A stretch of 48,808 bases of DNA from Chloroflexaceae bacterium. GTDB taxonomy: Bacteria; Chloroflexota; Chloroflexia; Chloroflexales; Chloroflexaceae. Under the pieces are notes generated by a model. That model saw only the letters and a program-made list of their open reading frames with translations. It ran no database searches and was not told where the DNA came from. The position numbers were made by a program, and so were the translations under genes. Of the stretch, positions 1 through 7,979 are shown piece by piece. Location of the stretch: positions 1 through 48,808 of the forward strand of contig JAAUSY010000008.1 in NCBI GenBank assembly GCA_012032475.1, read 5' to 3'. Position 1 is the first letter of the stretch. Every line of letters starts with the position of its first letter.

Positions 1-474
1 ACAGGTGCTCATGCAGCAGGTGGAGACGGTGCCCACCACGCCCCCCGCTCCCGCTCTCGCCCATACGAATACGCCCATCATGAACTGGTAGCAGGGCATA
101 TCGCCCCCACCGGCGGGAGACGATACCGCGCAACCTTCGAGTGGGCAGCAACACCCGACGCGCTTGCAACGCTCCCCGAAGGCGGGGTGGTTGCCATCAG
201 CACCCTGGCCCCCCTGGACCACGTCGAAAACGCCCGTATCGTGCATCTGCCCACCTACACGCTGCGGCCGGTTGCTGCCTGGCCTGGCGACCAGAACGTG
301 CGCGAGACGTTTGATGTCGTGCTGCCCGATGAGATTGCTCCGGGGCGCTATGCCTGGCGGGTTAGCTGGCACACGCTGCGCGGCCCTGCCAGCTTTGCCA
401 CCGACCAGCGGAGCCTTCTGCCGGGCAGCCAGCCGGTGAATATCGGCACCATCTCAGTGACGAGTGACGAGTGA
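1..474 (+). CDS. C-terminal part of an unidentified protein (5' end outside window)
   Basis: The frame is open from base 1 to a TGA at 472-474, giving about 157 residues with no convincing internal start, so this is the tail of a longer gene. The visible part reads like a beta-rich extracellular domain: it has alternating hydrophobic strands, several Trp/Tyr residues (for example RYAWRVSWHT) and no predicted membrane helix. Such tails occur at the ends of large Chloroflexota membrane glycosyltransferase-like proteins, but I see no diagnostic motif and do not assign a function. The last codons (SVTSDE) are written by a tandem 7-bp repeat, GTGACGA x3 at 457-477. The gene overlaps the convergent PAS-STAS gene by 21 bp. 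Confidence 0.6.
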   Translation, partial: TGAHAAGGDGAHHAPRSRSRPYEYAHHELVAGHIAPTGGRRYRATFEWAATPDALATLPEGGVVAISTLAPLDHVENARIVHLPTYTLRPVAAWPGDQNVRETFDVVLPDEIAPGRYAWRVSWHTLRGPASFATDQRSLLPGSQPVNIGTISVTSDE

Positions 475-2118
475 CGATTTCCGAGTGGCTTCGCGGTTCA
501 AGGCATAGGCGATGCCGCTTTGCAGGTTGGCCCGCGTCACCACCTCGCCCAGGTCGGCCCCCAGGCCAACAAGCGTCTGGGCAATGGCCGGGCCGATGCC
601 CGTCAGAACCACCCTGGCCCCCAGCAGGTTGACGGCCTGCGCCGCCTGGATGAGGGCATTCGCCACCTGACTATCTACCACCGACACCCCCGTAATGTCC
701 ACAATCGCCACCTCTGCCCGAAACTGCGCCACCCCTTCGAGCAGCGTTTCCATCACCTGTTGAGCCCGGTCGCTGTCTATGGTGCCAACCAGTGGGAGCG
801 CGACAACGTTTTCTGCCAGCGGCAAGAGCGGCGTCGAGAGTTCGCGGATAGCAATTTGCTGCGCCTCAATGACCTGCTGCTGGAGCGACAACCGCTCCTG
901 CTCGGCCTGCTTGAGCGCGGTAATATCCATGGCAAAGGTGACCTTTTTGGGGCGGCCATCTTCCCCGATGATAGCGGCAGCATCGGCCAGGACCGTCAAG
1001 GGGGTGCCTTCTCTGGTGACAACGTGCCATTCCCCCCTGATTTCGGTTCCTTCGCGCATGAACGCATCGTGCAGATCGGCGGCGTGCTGGCGGTTTTCTG
1101 GCGGCACCACGATGGTAAACGGCTGCCCAATAAGCTCATCCGGCATATAGTGATAGATCTGGCAGTAGGCGGGGTTGGCATATTCAAACCGCTGTTGCTC
1201 GCTCGTGATGCACACCCCGACCGGAATCTTTTCGATAATCGTTCGCAGGCGCTCCTCACTGGCCCGGAGCGCCTGTTCCTGGCGCTGCTGGTTGGTGATA
1301 TCCGTCGCAATGCTCCCGACCGCATGGATTTCCTGCTGCTCGTCGTAGAGAGGAAAATAGAGTGAGAGGTAAGTGTGGAATTCGTTCCTCACCGGAAACG
1401 TCTCCTCGACCTGAACGACCGAGCCAGTGGTAAGAACCTGGTGCGTGATGTCCTGCCAGGTCTGGACCAACTCCGGCGGAAACAGATCGGCATCAGTGGT
1501 ACCAACCATGCGGTCGCTCTCACGGCCGACCAGCGTGGTGACGGTCCTGTTAACCAGCAAAAAGCGCCCCTGCCGGTCCTTGACAAAGATAGCCGATGGA
1601 GCGTTGTCAATGATACCCTGAAGCAACCGCTGGTTCTGGCGCAACTCCTGTTCGGCCTGCATCCGCGCTGTTACATCCAGGTTCACCTCAACGATGTAGT
1701 TGATGGTGCCGGTTTCGTCACGCAGGGGAAAGTAGGTCGTCTCCGACCAGACCAGCCGGTCACTCTGGCGTCCTTCAAGGCCGGCGCTGGCCGTGTCGTA
1801 GGACGTCGGGGGCATACGGACGACCTCACCCTCCAGGGCCCGGTGGAATGCGCTGGTGTAGCCCTGCTTCTCAGATTCCGGGTCGTCCAGGATGTTAAAC
1901 TTCGCAACGACTTCTTCACGCGGGGTGTGAATGAATGCCTCGTTCTGGCGGTTCATGGCAAACGCCATACCATCCGTTCGGAAAAGAACCGCCGGCAAGG
2001 GCATATGTTCAAACATCTCCTGGTAGGGAGCCAGTTGCTCGACCGTCTGTTCCAACGCTACCACCCGCTGCCGCAGGGCCGCGATTTCGGTCTGGAGTGC
2101 TTCTATCGTGGTCGTCAT
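454..2118 (-). CDS. Multi-PAS sensor with C-terminal STAS domain (RsbR-like)
   Basis: This is a 554-residue soluble signalling protein. An N-terminal coiled coil (about 3-35) precedes three PAS/PAC units (about 35-155, 160-285, 290-415), then a helical linker and a STAS domain (about 430-540). The STAS core reads VDITGVSVVDSQVANALI, as in RsbR-type stressosome proteins, and keeps Thr and Ser in the loop region where RsbT-type kinases phosphorylate. No kinase domain is present, so output is probably through protein partners such as RsbS/RsbT-like proteins, which are not in the window. The start is set by AGGAG about 9 bases upstream of the ATG. A TGCTATACT extended -10 element (2291-2299, minus) lies about 170 bp upstream. 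The C-terminus (SSLVTRH) is encoded by the reverse complement of the 7-bp repeat array. The ligand sensed is unknown. Confidence 0.85.
   Translation of the reverse strand: MTTTIEALQTEIAALRQRVVALEQTVEQLAPYQEMFEHMPLPAVLFRTDGMAFAMNRQNEAFIHTPREEVVAKFNILDDPESEKQGYTSAFHRALEGEVVRMPPTSYDTASAGLEGRQSDRLVWSETTYFPLRDETGTINYIVEVNLDVTARMQAEQELRQNQRLLQGIIDNAPSAIFVKDRQGRFLLVNRTVTTLVGRESDRMVGTTDADLFPPELVQTWQDITHQVLTTGSVVQVEETFPVRNEFHTYLSLYFPLYDEQQEIHAVGSIATDITNQQRQEQALRASEERLRTIIEKIPVGVCITSEQQRFEYANPAYCQIYHYMPDELIGQPFTIVVPPENRQHAADLHDAFMREGTEIRGEWHVVTREGTPLTVLADAAAIIGEDGRPKKVTFAMDITALKQAEQERLSLQQQVIEAQQIAIRELSTPLLPLAENVVALPLVGTIDSDRAQQVMETLLEGVAQFRAEVAIVDITGVSVVDSQVANALIQAAQAVNLLGARVVLTGIGPAIAQTLVGLGADLGEVVTRANLQSGIAYALNREATRKSSLVTRH
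457..477 (+). repeat. Tandem heptamer array GTGACGA x3
   Basis: Three perfect copies of GTGACGA. They place TGA in all three plus-strand frames within 21 bp and contain the stop of gene 1-474. The complement is free of stops and codes the C-terminus of the convergent PAS-STAS gene. Confidence 0.8.
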
Positions 2119-2443
2119 TCCGCTGTTCTCCTTCTTTCATCCCTGTGATTCTCGCATTGTGCCACGCCAGAGGGCCGCCCCCCCGCCACGAAGCCGCGAG
2201 CAGATGAAGATGATAGGCTTTGCTTTGCCGCATCCCCACAAATGCCATGATGCCGTGATGCTATCGGTACGGTTTGCTGATGATAGGGACAGTATAGCAC
2301 GAGAACGCCGGGAATGACACCAGTCACGGGGAACGAAACAAGAACCGACCCCCACTCGCATCATCCATGGCCGACGCTGGGGGTCGGCCCATCTCGCTGC
2401 ACAGCGCACCCTGGTTGGAACTAAGGAACAAGAAACCAGGGCG
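2119..2443. other. 325-bp non-coding spacer between two minus-strand genes
   Basis: No convincing gene was found here. On the minus strand it holds the AGGAG ribosome binding site of the PAS-STAS gene and a TGCTATACT extended -10-like element at 2291-2299 without a good -35. Near its right end an 8-bp inverted repeat (CCCTGGTT at 2409-2416, AACCAGGG at 2434-2441, 17-nt loop) lies just after the stop of the golvesin-domain gene and may act as a weak 3' hairpin, but no T-run follows it. Short frames that overlap the neighbouring genes lack start signals and family resemblance. Confidence 0.5.
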
Positions 2444-4600
2444 TTATTCTCCGGTGCCGTCTGACCTCCGGTTGCTGGTAGTTTTTTCCTCCTCGGCCAG
2501 CACCCACCGCACCTCATCAAACCAGATGGCGTGCCCCGAATCACCCGCAACATTACTCAGCGACACAAAGCCTGCCTTCCCCTTCGCAAAGGGGAAGCGC
2601 CCGATTCGCACCCACCCGTGCTCCTGCGCCTGGTTGACCACGACCCTCCGGGTTCCATCACTGGCATGCACCACATAGTGGGCGGACACCGTAGTCGGAT
2701 AGGTCTCCAGGCACGAAGGAATATAGATCTGCACGTCGTAGGTTCCCTCCCGCGGCAGGTCGGGCTGCCAGCGCGCCTGGCTGGTCTCCAGCGAGGGGTC
2801 AACCGTCGTCAGCGCCCACAGTGCGTGGTCCCCCCTCCCACACCCGCTGAAGGTGTGGGACCACGCACTGCTCGCCTCCGCGGAGAAACCCGGCCCCTGC
2901 TGTTCGTCTACCACCACCACCACCCGCTCACCGACCAGCGGAACAGACGATGGTCCCCCGGTCGTCACCTGCTGCTGAACCGACCCGCGGCCCTGATGAA
3001 CCGGCACAGCCTCCGGGGTCGCCGTGAGCGTCGGGGTGAGCCTGTGGCTCTGCGAGAAGGTCCGGGTTGGGGTCAGCACCACTGCCTGGGTCGGGGTCAG
3101 CGGCCCGGTCGTTTCGGGTGTCCGGTGCGGCAACGGAGCCACCCGCACGGTCACCGGCGAGGGTGGCGAGGGCGTGCCCACCACTTCCTGGGTGCGCGTG
3201 AGCGCCGGGGTGGGCGTTCGAGTTGGGGGCATTGCTACCGCCTGGGTCGGGGTCGGCACCACTGCCTGGGTCGGGGTCAGCACCACCACCTGGGTCGGGG
3301 TCAGTGGTCCGGTCGTTTCAGGTATCCGGTGCGGCGAGGGCATGACTACGACCTCCTGCGTGAGCGTGAGCGCCGGGGTCGGCACCACTGCCTGGGTTGG
3401 GGTCAGCACCACCGTAGCAGGGGGCGTCCGGGGCGGCGAAGGGGCAGCCTCAACCGTCCCCGGTGCCTGCGCATCTTCGCCCCGATAGACAACCGAAATC
3501 ACCGGTATCTCCTCTCTGGGTGTGGGCATGGCAGTAGAAGTGGGCAAAGGAGCGGCGATGGGCTGTGGCGTCGGAGACGGGGTCGGAACCACCAGCGGAT
3601 CAGTGCCAAGCCACAAAAACGTCACTTCAACCTCACCCTGGTCTCCGGGGATGCCAAGCTCCCACCACAGCCCATCCCCAACATCCATCGCGGTTGGAAA
3701 CCGAACCCACCCCTTCTCAGCATATCCCCCGTTATATCCATCGAAGTAGGCCGCGTGGTCTTGCGGCCACCCCCGCCGCAAATCCCGAAACCGCTCGCGC
3801 TGCACCGACCAGTAGTCATCGTGCGTGTTCCACGGGCCAACATCCCACACCGGCGCAACCACACTCCGCCCCCGATACGTAATCCGCACCTGATAATCCG
3901 TCCCTCCCCGAACATTGAGCGAACGCCACGACGGGAGCGCCACGAACCGGTCGTGCGGCTTGATGATGTGCCCGTTGGCGGTCCTCCCGCCAACCATCCC
4001 CAACCGCGTCGCTCGAATGCGATAGGTCGGAGCTACCGCCGGGGAACCCGTATCAAACGCCCCATACGCCATTGCGCCATCCTGCGGTTCAAGCTCCACA
4101 GAGCGCAGCGTCGGCCCCACCTCGGCCCCGCCCAGGAAGGTCACCCGATACTGCACCATCCGTACCACCTGGGGCAACATCACCAGGCTATTCGGGGCGA
4201 CCTCCGTCTCCCACCCGGTCCAGCGCAAGCCATCTTCGCTCCCCCGCACGTCTACCCGCAGGGCGCACCCTTCGGGGACGGTGGCATCATACGACACCAC
4301 AATGCGCGAAGTCGGGCTGTCAACTTCCTGCCCCGGCGAAATGAAAAACCCGTAGCGTTCGAACCCCGGCTCAACCACCGGGGGAGGCGGCGCGTCCGGT
4401 AGCAGACGGAGCACTCCATCGGCCAGAATTTCGACCCCCAGCGACTCCGCACCCACAGCAAAAGAAGCATGAAGCGCCGTCGTGGGCGCACCTGGCTGCA
4501 CCGCCGCATAGCCCGGCATCGTGGCAGCCCCAAAAACGGCAAATAGCGCAGCAAAAACCAGAAAACGGCGCATACGTCGAAGGGTATACGCAAGACACAT
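2444..4600 (-). CDS. Secreted RlpA-like/golvesin-domain protein with Thr-Pro repeat linker
   Basis: A 718-residue exported protein. The ATG at 4600 is chosen because AAAGGAGG lies 7 bases upstream and the -10 element at 4701-4709 would start transcription downstream of the earlier in-frame ATG at 4702. A signal peptide follows (RRFLVFAALFAVFGAATM, AxA-type end near GYAAVQ). Residues about 50-170 are a beta-rich module. About 180-330 contain a region resembling double-psi barrel/RlpA-like domains (APVWDVGPWN). About 345-560 are low complexity with repeated TPTQAVV and TPTPAL units. About 575-705 resemble the golvesin/Xly C-terminal carbohydrate-binding-like domain (aromatic-rich, ending HAIWFDEVRWVLAEEE). 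The likely role is cell-surface polysaccharide or peptidoglycan binding. The catalytic Asp of lytic RlpA is not evident, so binding rather than cleavage is favoured. Confidence 0.75.
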   Translation of the reverse strand: MCLAYTLRRMRRFLVFAALFAVFGAATMPGYAAVQPGAPTTALHASFAVGAESLGVEILADGVLRLLPDAPPPPVVEPGFERYGFFISPGQEVDSPTSRIVVSYDATVPEGCALRVDVRGSEDGLRWTGWETEVAPNSLVMLPQVVRMVQYRVTFLGGAEVGPTLRSVELEPQDGAMAYGAFDTGSPAVAPTYRIRATRLGMVGGRTANGHIIKPHDRFVALPSWRSLNVRGGTDYQVRITYRGRSVVAPVWDVGPWNTHDDYWSVQRERFRDLRRGWPQDHAAYFDGYNGGYAEKGWVRFPTAMDVGDGLWWELGIPGDQGEVEVTFLWLGTDPLVVPTPSPTPQPIAAPLPTSTAMPTPREEIPVISVVYRGEDAQAPGTVEAAPSPPRTPPATVVLTPTQAVVPTPALTLTQEVVVMPSPHRIPETTGPLTPTQVVVLTPTQAVVPTPTQAVAMPPTRTPTPALTRTQEVVGTPSPPSPVTVRVAPLPHRTPETTGPLTPTQAVVLTPTRTFSQSHRLTPTLTATPEAVPVHQGRGSVQQQVTTGGPSSVPLVGERVVVVVDEQQGPGFSAEASSAWSHTFSGCGRGDHALWALTTVDPSLETSQARWQPDLPREGTYDVQIYIPSCLETYPTTVSAHYVVHASDGTRRVVVNQAQEHGWVRIGRFPFAKGKAGFVSLSNVAGDSGHAIWFDEVRWVLAEEEKTTSNRRSDGTGE

Positions 4601-4700
4601 CACGGTCCTCCTTTGTGCTACAAACCTGGTAGGCAAGGATGGCGCGACAACCCGGTCGCGCCCGATGAGATAGAAAATGGAAAATCGCAACAACCGCGGC

Positions 4701-4709
4701 ATTATAGCA
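4701..4709 (-). promoter_or_regulatory. Extended -10 promoter element for the golvesin-domain gene
   Basis: On the minus strand this reads TGCTATAAT, a perfect TATAAT preceded by the TGn extension. No clear TTGACA lies 16-18 bp upstream; the upstream tract is T-rich. The predicted start of transcription falls near 4694, about 95 bases before the ATG at 4600. The same TGTGCTATAAT-type string recurs before several other genes in the window. Confidence 0.55.
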
Positions 4710-4794
4710 CAATCTGAGAAAAAGATGAAAAAGAGATGAGAAGATGATGAAAAAAGGGGGAAGAAAGCGGTAACCTGGCCCCCCTATCACCCTG

Positions 4795-6072
4795 CTACGG
4801 CCAAACCAGCGTCCCCCCCTGGTCGAACCCCTGCCACGCCAGCATCAGGCTCATCACACAATCGTCGTGCCCACCCGGCGGAGCACTATAGCGCATTCCT
4901 CCGCCTGGCAGCAAAACTCCCTCATAGGCCAGCAGCTCCCCCACCAGCACCGGGTCATCCAGAATGGCAATATCCCCCCGCTCAAACGCCAGCGCCAGCG
5001 CATCTACCCACCGCGCCTTGGACGGATTGGTCGTCGTCACCCCGTGCACCGGCACCCCTTCTCGCCCCAACAATTCCGTCAGCGGCCCCCCCATATTATT
5101 CATCTCCGAATACACCACCTGGGGGTGCCACCGCTCGCACAGCGCCCGCAACCGCCCGACCTGCACCCCATAATCCACCCCGCTGAACCGGTCCAGCGCA
5201 ACCATCGCCCTCCGCTCGCAATCCATTACCGTCAGGACGGTGTAATCTCCCCCGACCGCCCGCGCCCAGTCGCACCCGACCACATACGTTGCCCCCACCG
5301 TCGGGCCGTCCAGCGGCAGCGCCGTGGCCGCCTCCTGCACGCGCCGAAACACCCCCGCACCACCATCGAGAAACTGTGCCAGCACCTCCTGCTGAAACAC
5401 CCGCTCCGGTAGCTCCCGCCGCATCGCCTCAATCTCCTCCGGCGCAACATAGGGATTGGCACTCGTTGGCATCTGCCACGAACCCCACTCCGGCTGCTGC
5501 GGGTCTTCCCCGCGCCGAAAACACTCCCAGAAGAAATTCCGCCCCCGCGGACTCGAAAGCAGCCACGCGTCTCCGCACAGGTCCGTCAGCGTTGGCCGAA
5601 CAATCTGCTGCCACACCACCCCCAGGTCCCGCACCATCGCGGCCTCATCAATCACCACCCGCCGATACTTCCGCCCGCGGATGGCATCGGCGTATTCCAG
5701 GCTCCACATCTCGACCACGCCCCCCGTCACCAACTCCAACCGATAGTGCTGCTCCGAAACGCGCTCGACCACCGGGCCGAGCCGGTGGCGCACCGTGCGC
5801 CATACCTCAGCCAGCATCCGGTAGGTTGGAGACATCCATGCCACCGGTGCCCCGTGCAGCGCCGGCTGAATCAGCCGGTCTATCCCCAGGCACGTCTTCC
5901 CGGCCCGCCGCCCCAGACAGACGACGTTGTACCGACACGCCTGTGCTACAATCAACTGCTGCGCGGCATGCAGCCTCGGCAATGTCACCCCGAACGACCG
6001 CTTCATCCCTTGCGAACTCGCCCGCTTCCCCTGCCTGCCCTTCCTCGACGACAACGACCATGGTAAAGACAT
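4795..6072 (-). CDS. Phage-type terminase large subunit (TerL), orphan
   Basis: A 425-residue DNA-packaging-type motor. The ATPase half has Walker A GRRAGKT (54-60), Walker B VVIDEAA (139-145) and the coupling motif SSPRG (173-177). The nuclease half has RNase H-like acidic residues at D268 (GCDWA), E323 (YSEMNN) and D403/D404 (GHDDCVMSLM). All expected catalytic positions are present, so the protein looks functional. The start at 6072 has AGGAGG six bases upstream. It follows the small subunit after 147 bp and ends the cassette; no portal, protease, capsid or tail gene is nearby. In phages TerL packages DNA into procapsids. Here it may be a prophage remnant, part of a gene-transfer-like element whose other genes lie elsewhere, or a domesticated enzyme. 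Confidence 0.9.
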   Translation of the reverse strand: MSLPWSLSSRKGRQGKRASSQGMKRSFGVTLPRLHAAQQLIVAQACRYNVVCLGRRAGKTCLGIDRLIQPALHGAPVAWMSPTYRMLAEVWRTVRHRLGPVVERVSEQHYRLELVTGGVVEMWSLEYADAIRGRKYRRVVIDEAAMVRDLGVVWQQIVRPTLTDLCGDAWLLSSPRGRNFFWECFRRGEDPQQPEWGSWQMPTSANPYVAPEEIEAMRRELPERVFQQEVLAQFLDGGAGVFRRVQEAATALPLDGPTVGATYVVGCDWARAVGGDYTVLTVMDCERRAMVALDRFSGVDYGVQVGRLRALCERWHPQVVYSEMNNMGGPLTELLGREGVPVHGVTTTNPSKARWVDALALAFERGDIAILDDPVLVGELLAYEGVLLPGGGMRYSAPPGGHDDCVMSLMLAWQGFDQGGTLVWP

Positions 6073-6219
6073 CCATTCCTCCTGACCTTGCTATCAACCT
6101 CGCCATCACCTCCCAGAGCAGACCAGCGCTCCGGTGGCCGGGGCCTCCCGCAAACGCTCAACCTGCGAGAGACCCCGGCGTCCCATCCCTACCCGGCCCG
6201 CCCCGTGGGAACACGCCTG

Positions 6220-6807
6220 CTACGCCGCGTATTCCCGCTCCTTCCCACCTTCATCAACATACGTTACCCGAACCGTCACCACCTTCGACTCCGCCATCTC
6301 TTCCAACTCTTCCGTCTCCTCCAGCGTCTTTGCCGCCCGCTGCATCAAATCCATTGCCAGGTCAAAATACACTGCCACATCCCGCGGCGACCAGCGCAGT
6401 TCACTCAGCGGAACGACGAGCATCTCACGCACCCGCGCCAGCAGCGCCTGCGACATCTCCCATTCCAGTTCCTCCCGTGTCTGCCGGTGCGGGTGTGCCC
6501 GGTCTCCTTCCCCCGGAGCGGGGGAACATGCAACTGCCGTTGCACCCGTCGCGCTCAACTGACCTACCTCTTCCGGCGGTACGCCCTGGGCATCGAAGGC
6601 CCGGGCCCGTTCTCGCCACCGATAGCGCGACGAATAGCCCTTGATGGTCCCCCGGCTCTTCCCAAGCATCCGCGCAACCTCCGCAAGCGAGCGGCGCGGC
6701 CCAAGCTCAAAATACACACGCGCCGCCTCATAGGCTTGCTTCCCCTCACCCGGCTGCCGCTCCCACAACGCTTCCCCTTGCCTCTCTCGTTCATTCCTCA
6801 TCGTCAT
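6220..6807 (-). CDS. Terminase small subunit-like DNA-binding protein (TerS)
   Basis: A 195-residue protein directly upstream of TerL. After a charged start, residues about 36-62 (RRSLAEVARMLGKSRGTIKGY) form a helix-turn-helix of the kind seen in terminase small subunits. The middle is helical (about 110-165) and the end is acidic and then beta-strand-like (KVVTVRVTYVDEGG). The start at 6807 is chosen because GGAGGG lies 8 bases upstream; an ATG two codons later is an alternative. In phage systems this subunit recognises the packaging site and recruits TerL. It follows the coiled-coil gene after a 19-bp gap, consistent with one transcript. The identification is by HTH plus position, less certain than TerL. 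Confidence 0.75.
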   Translation of the reverse strand: MTMRNERERQGEALWERQPGEGKQAYEAARVYFELGPRRSLAEVARMLGKSRGTIKGYSSRYRWRERARAFDAQGVPPEEVGQLSATGATAVACSPAPGEGDRAHPHRQTREELEWEMSQALLARVREMLVVPLSELRWSPRDVAVYFDLAMDLMQRAAKTLEETEELEEMAESKVVTVRVTYVDEGGKEREYAA

Positions 6808-6826
6808 GGTGGTTCCCTCCTCAAAA

Positions 6827-7057
6827 CTACTCCTCACGAGCCGTCTTGCGGGCCGTCCGCGAACGCGCCACCAGCTTCTCAAGCATCAAGGTCCGAATCT
6901 CCCGCTCGTGCTCCGCGTGGCGTTCCAACGCCGATATCCGCCGCTCAATCCCCGCCAGCGCGGTGCTGGCCTCGTGGAGCGCGGCATAGACGCGCTCCAC
7001 CTCCATCGAACGGCCCGCACCCGGGACCGGTCCATCGGCGCGTTCGCCCGTCGTCAC
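6827..7057 (-). CDS. Small coiled-coil protein of the terminase cassette
   Basis: A 76-residue protein if the GTG at 7057 is used. That GTG overlaps the TGA of the preceding 56-residue ORF (GTGA), a typical translational coupling. Later in-frame ATG codons (for example at 7006) are alternatives, and the frame stays open upstream to a GTG at 7195. The conserved-looking part, from MEVERVYAALHEA to the basic tail ARSRTARKTAREE, has heptad-spaced Leu/Ile/Ala (GIERRISALERHAEHE) and is predicted to be one long helix or coiled coil ending in a basic, nucleic-acid-compatible tail. I do not recognise a named family. Small helical proteins next to terminase genes can be packaging accessories, but that is inference. 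Confidence 0.55.
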   Translation of the reverse strand: MTTGERADGPVPGAGRSMEVERVYAALHEASTALAGIERRISALERHAEHEREIRTLMLEKLVARSRTARKTAREE

Positions 7058-7224
7058 GCGTCCCCGCGGGAACTCCCGCGGGAGCAGCGCCATGCCCTCG
7101 GATCCCCGCACGACTGCCCCACCACCTGGACCATCATCACCACCAGCAGCACGGCCCACGGGCCATACACCAGCAGTCCATCCCCCCCCGAACACGGAAC
7201 CCCGACCAGACTCTCACCCATCAT
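7054..7224 (-). CDS. 56-residue hydrophobic micro-protein at the head of the terminase cassette
   Basis: This short frame starts with ATGATG at 7224 and has an unusually good ribosome binding site, AAGGAGGGG, five bases upstream. It translates to 56 residues beginning MMGESLVGVPCSGGDG, followed by one hydrophobic stretch (LLVYGPWAVLLVVMMVQVVG) and a Cys/Arg-rich tail. Its TGA overlaps the GTG of the next frame by the GTGA arrangement. It lies 59 bp downstream of a minus-strand terminator, so it is the first gene of the cassette. A single membrane span next to terminase genes recalls holin-like proteins, but one span and no motif make that speculative. Confidence 0.5.
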   Translation of the reverse strand: MMGESLVGVPCSGGDGLLVYGPWAVLLVVMMVQVVGQSCGDPRAWRCSRGSSRGDA

Positions 7225-7282
7225 GCCACCCCTCCTTGCTTCGAAATCTCACTCCACCGACCCCCACCCCAGAAAAGACAGA

Positions 7283-7306
7283 CACCCTGACTATCACGTC
7301 AGGGTG
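7283..7306 (-). terminator. Intrinsic terminator after the zinc-ribbon gene
   Basis: A perfect 9-bp inverted repeat (CACCCTGAC at 7283-7291, GTCAGGGTG at 7298-7306) with a 6-nt loop. Read on the minus strand it is followed by TCTGTCTTTTCT, a U-rich tract. It separates the zinc-ribbon gene from the terminase cassette, which therefore probably has its own promoter. Confidence 0.65.
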
Positions 7307-7496
7307 CCCGTCTCCCTCGGAACCACGCCCACCAGCGCCGTTCCGGCCCTCTTCTTTTGCGCTATTCACAACAAATGATCACCCCCTTTCATCCTCCTCA
7401 TCCTCATCATCCTCCTCATCGGCCATCACCTCCCGATAACACGGTTCTCCTGCTCTGGAGCAACTCATCACGCGCCACGCCCCACCACAAGCGCCG

Positions 7497-7730
7497 CTAC
7501 CGGCTGCTCCGCTCCCGCTTGCGCTTCCGGCTCCGAGCAGGAGGATGCCATTCGCGCATCGTGCCACACCGCGAACAGCGCAGCACCACCCGGCTCCGTG
7601 GGAACACCTGAATGGGATACTGGTCATCCACCGGGCTGTTCATCACAAACCCGGCGGCCTCCGTGTCAGCCACATCGGCCACCAGGGCCAGCACCACCCC
7701 ACACCCGCGGCACGTAATCTCTGACGGCAT
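7497..7730 (-). CDS. Small zinc-ribbon protein
   Basis: A 77-residue protein with two CxxC knuckles, CRGC near residues 7-10 and CSRC near 52-55, separated by a hydrophobic beta-rich segment. It ends in a strongly basic tail (RSRKRKRERSSR). This pattern is a zinc ribbon with a nucleic-acid-friendly C-terminus. The start at 7730 has AGGAG seven bases upstream. The gene is divergent from yqhA and is followed by an Asp/Glu-coding microsatellite and then a terminator before the terminase cassette. Its role is unknown; zinc-ribbon proteins are common accessory genes in phage-derived regions, so it may belong to the same island. Confidence 0.6.
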   Translation of the reverse strand: MPSEITCRGCGVVLALVADVADTEAAGFVMNSPVDDQYPIQVFPRSRVVLRCSRCGTMREWHPPARSRKRKRERSSR

Positions 7731-7979
7731 TGCAAACTCCTATGAATACTATGGGGTATCGTCAAGTAACCTGGCACTCATTCTACTTCACCTTCCTTAA
7801 ACCGCGCAAGCACATGATTGCTACATTCTCCCGCGCCCCGGCCACCGACCACCCGTCCCTGGGACATCTCCATCCCTGCCCGGACCGGCCGGGTTGCAGA
7901 GACGTTCTTCCTATGGTACAGTTGCGCCAGACACAGGAGAAAACGCCCACCACACACACAAAGGAGACGACCGAAACCT

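Noticed and set aside
2531-4402. 623-residue open frame on the plus strand opposite the golvesin-domain gene
   Set aside because: Composition is Arg/His/Gly repeats caused by the reverse complement of the Thr-Pro linker; the minus-strand frame has a signal peptide, ribosome binding site and domains.
7379-7627. 82-residue minus-strand frame ending in an Asp/Glu run (MADEEDDEDEEDERG)
   Set aside because: It overlaps the zinc-ribbon gene by 131 bp in another frame. A shorter 29-residue version (start 7468) has only a weak ribosome binding site. The acidic end comes from a TCC/TCA microsatellite (about 7382-7423). Possible but not supportable.
4795-7730. Complete prophage
   Set aside because: Only terminase-like and small unknown genes are present; no integrase, portal, capsid, tail or lysis module, and no att-like direct repeats were noticed.
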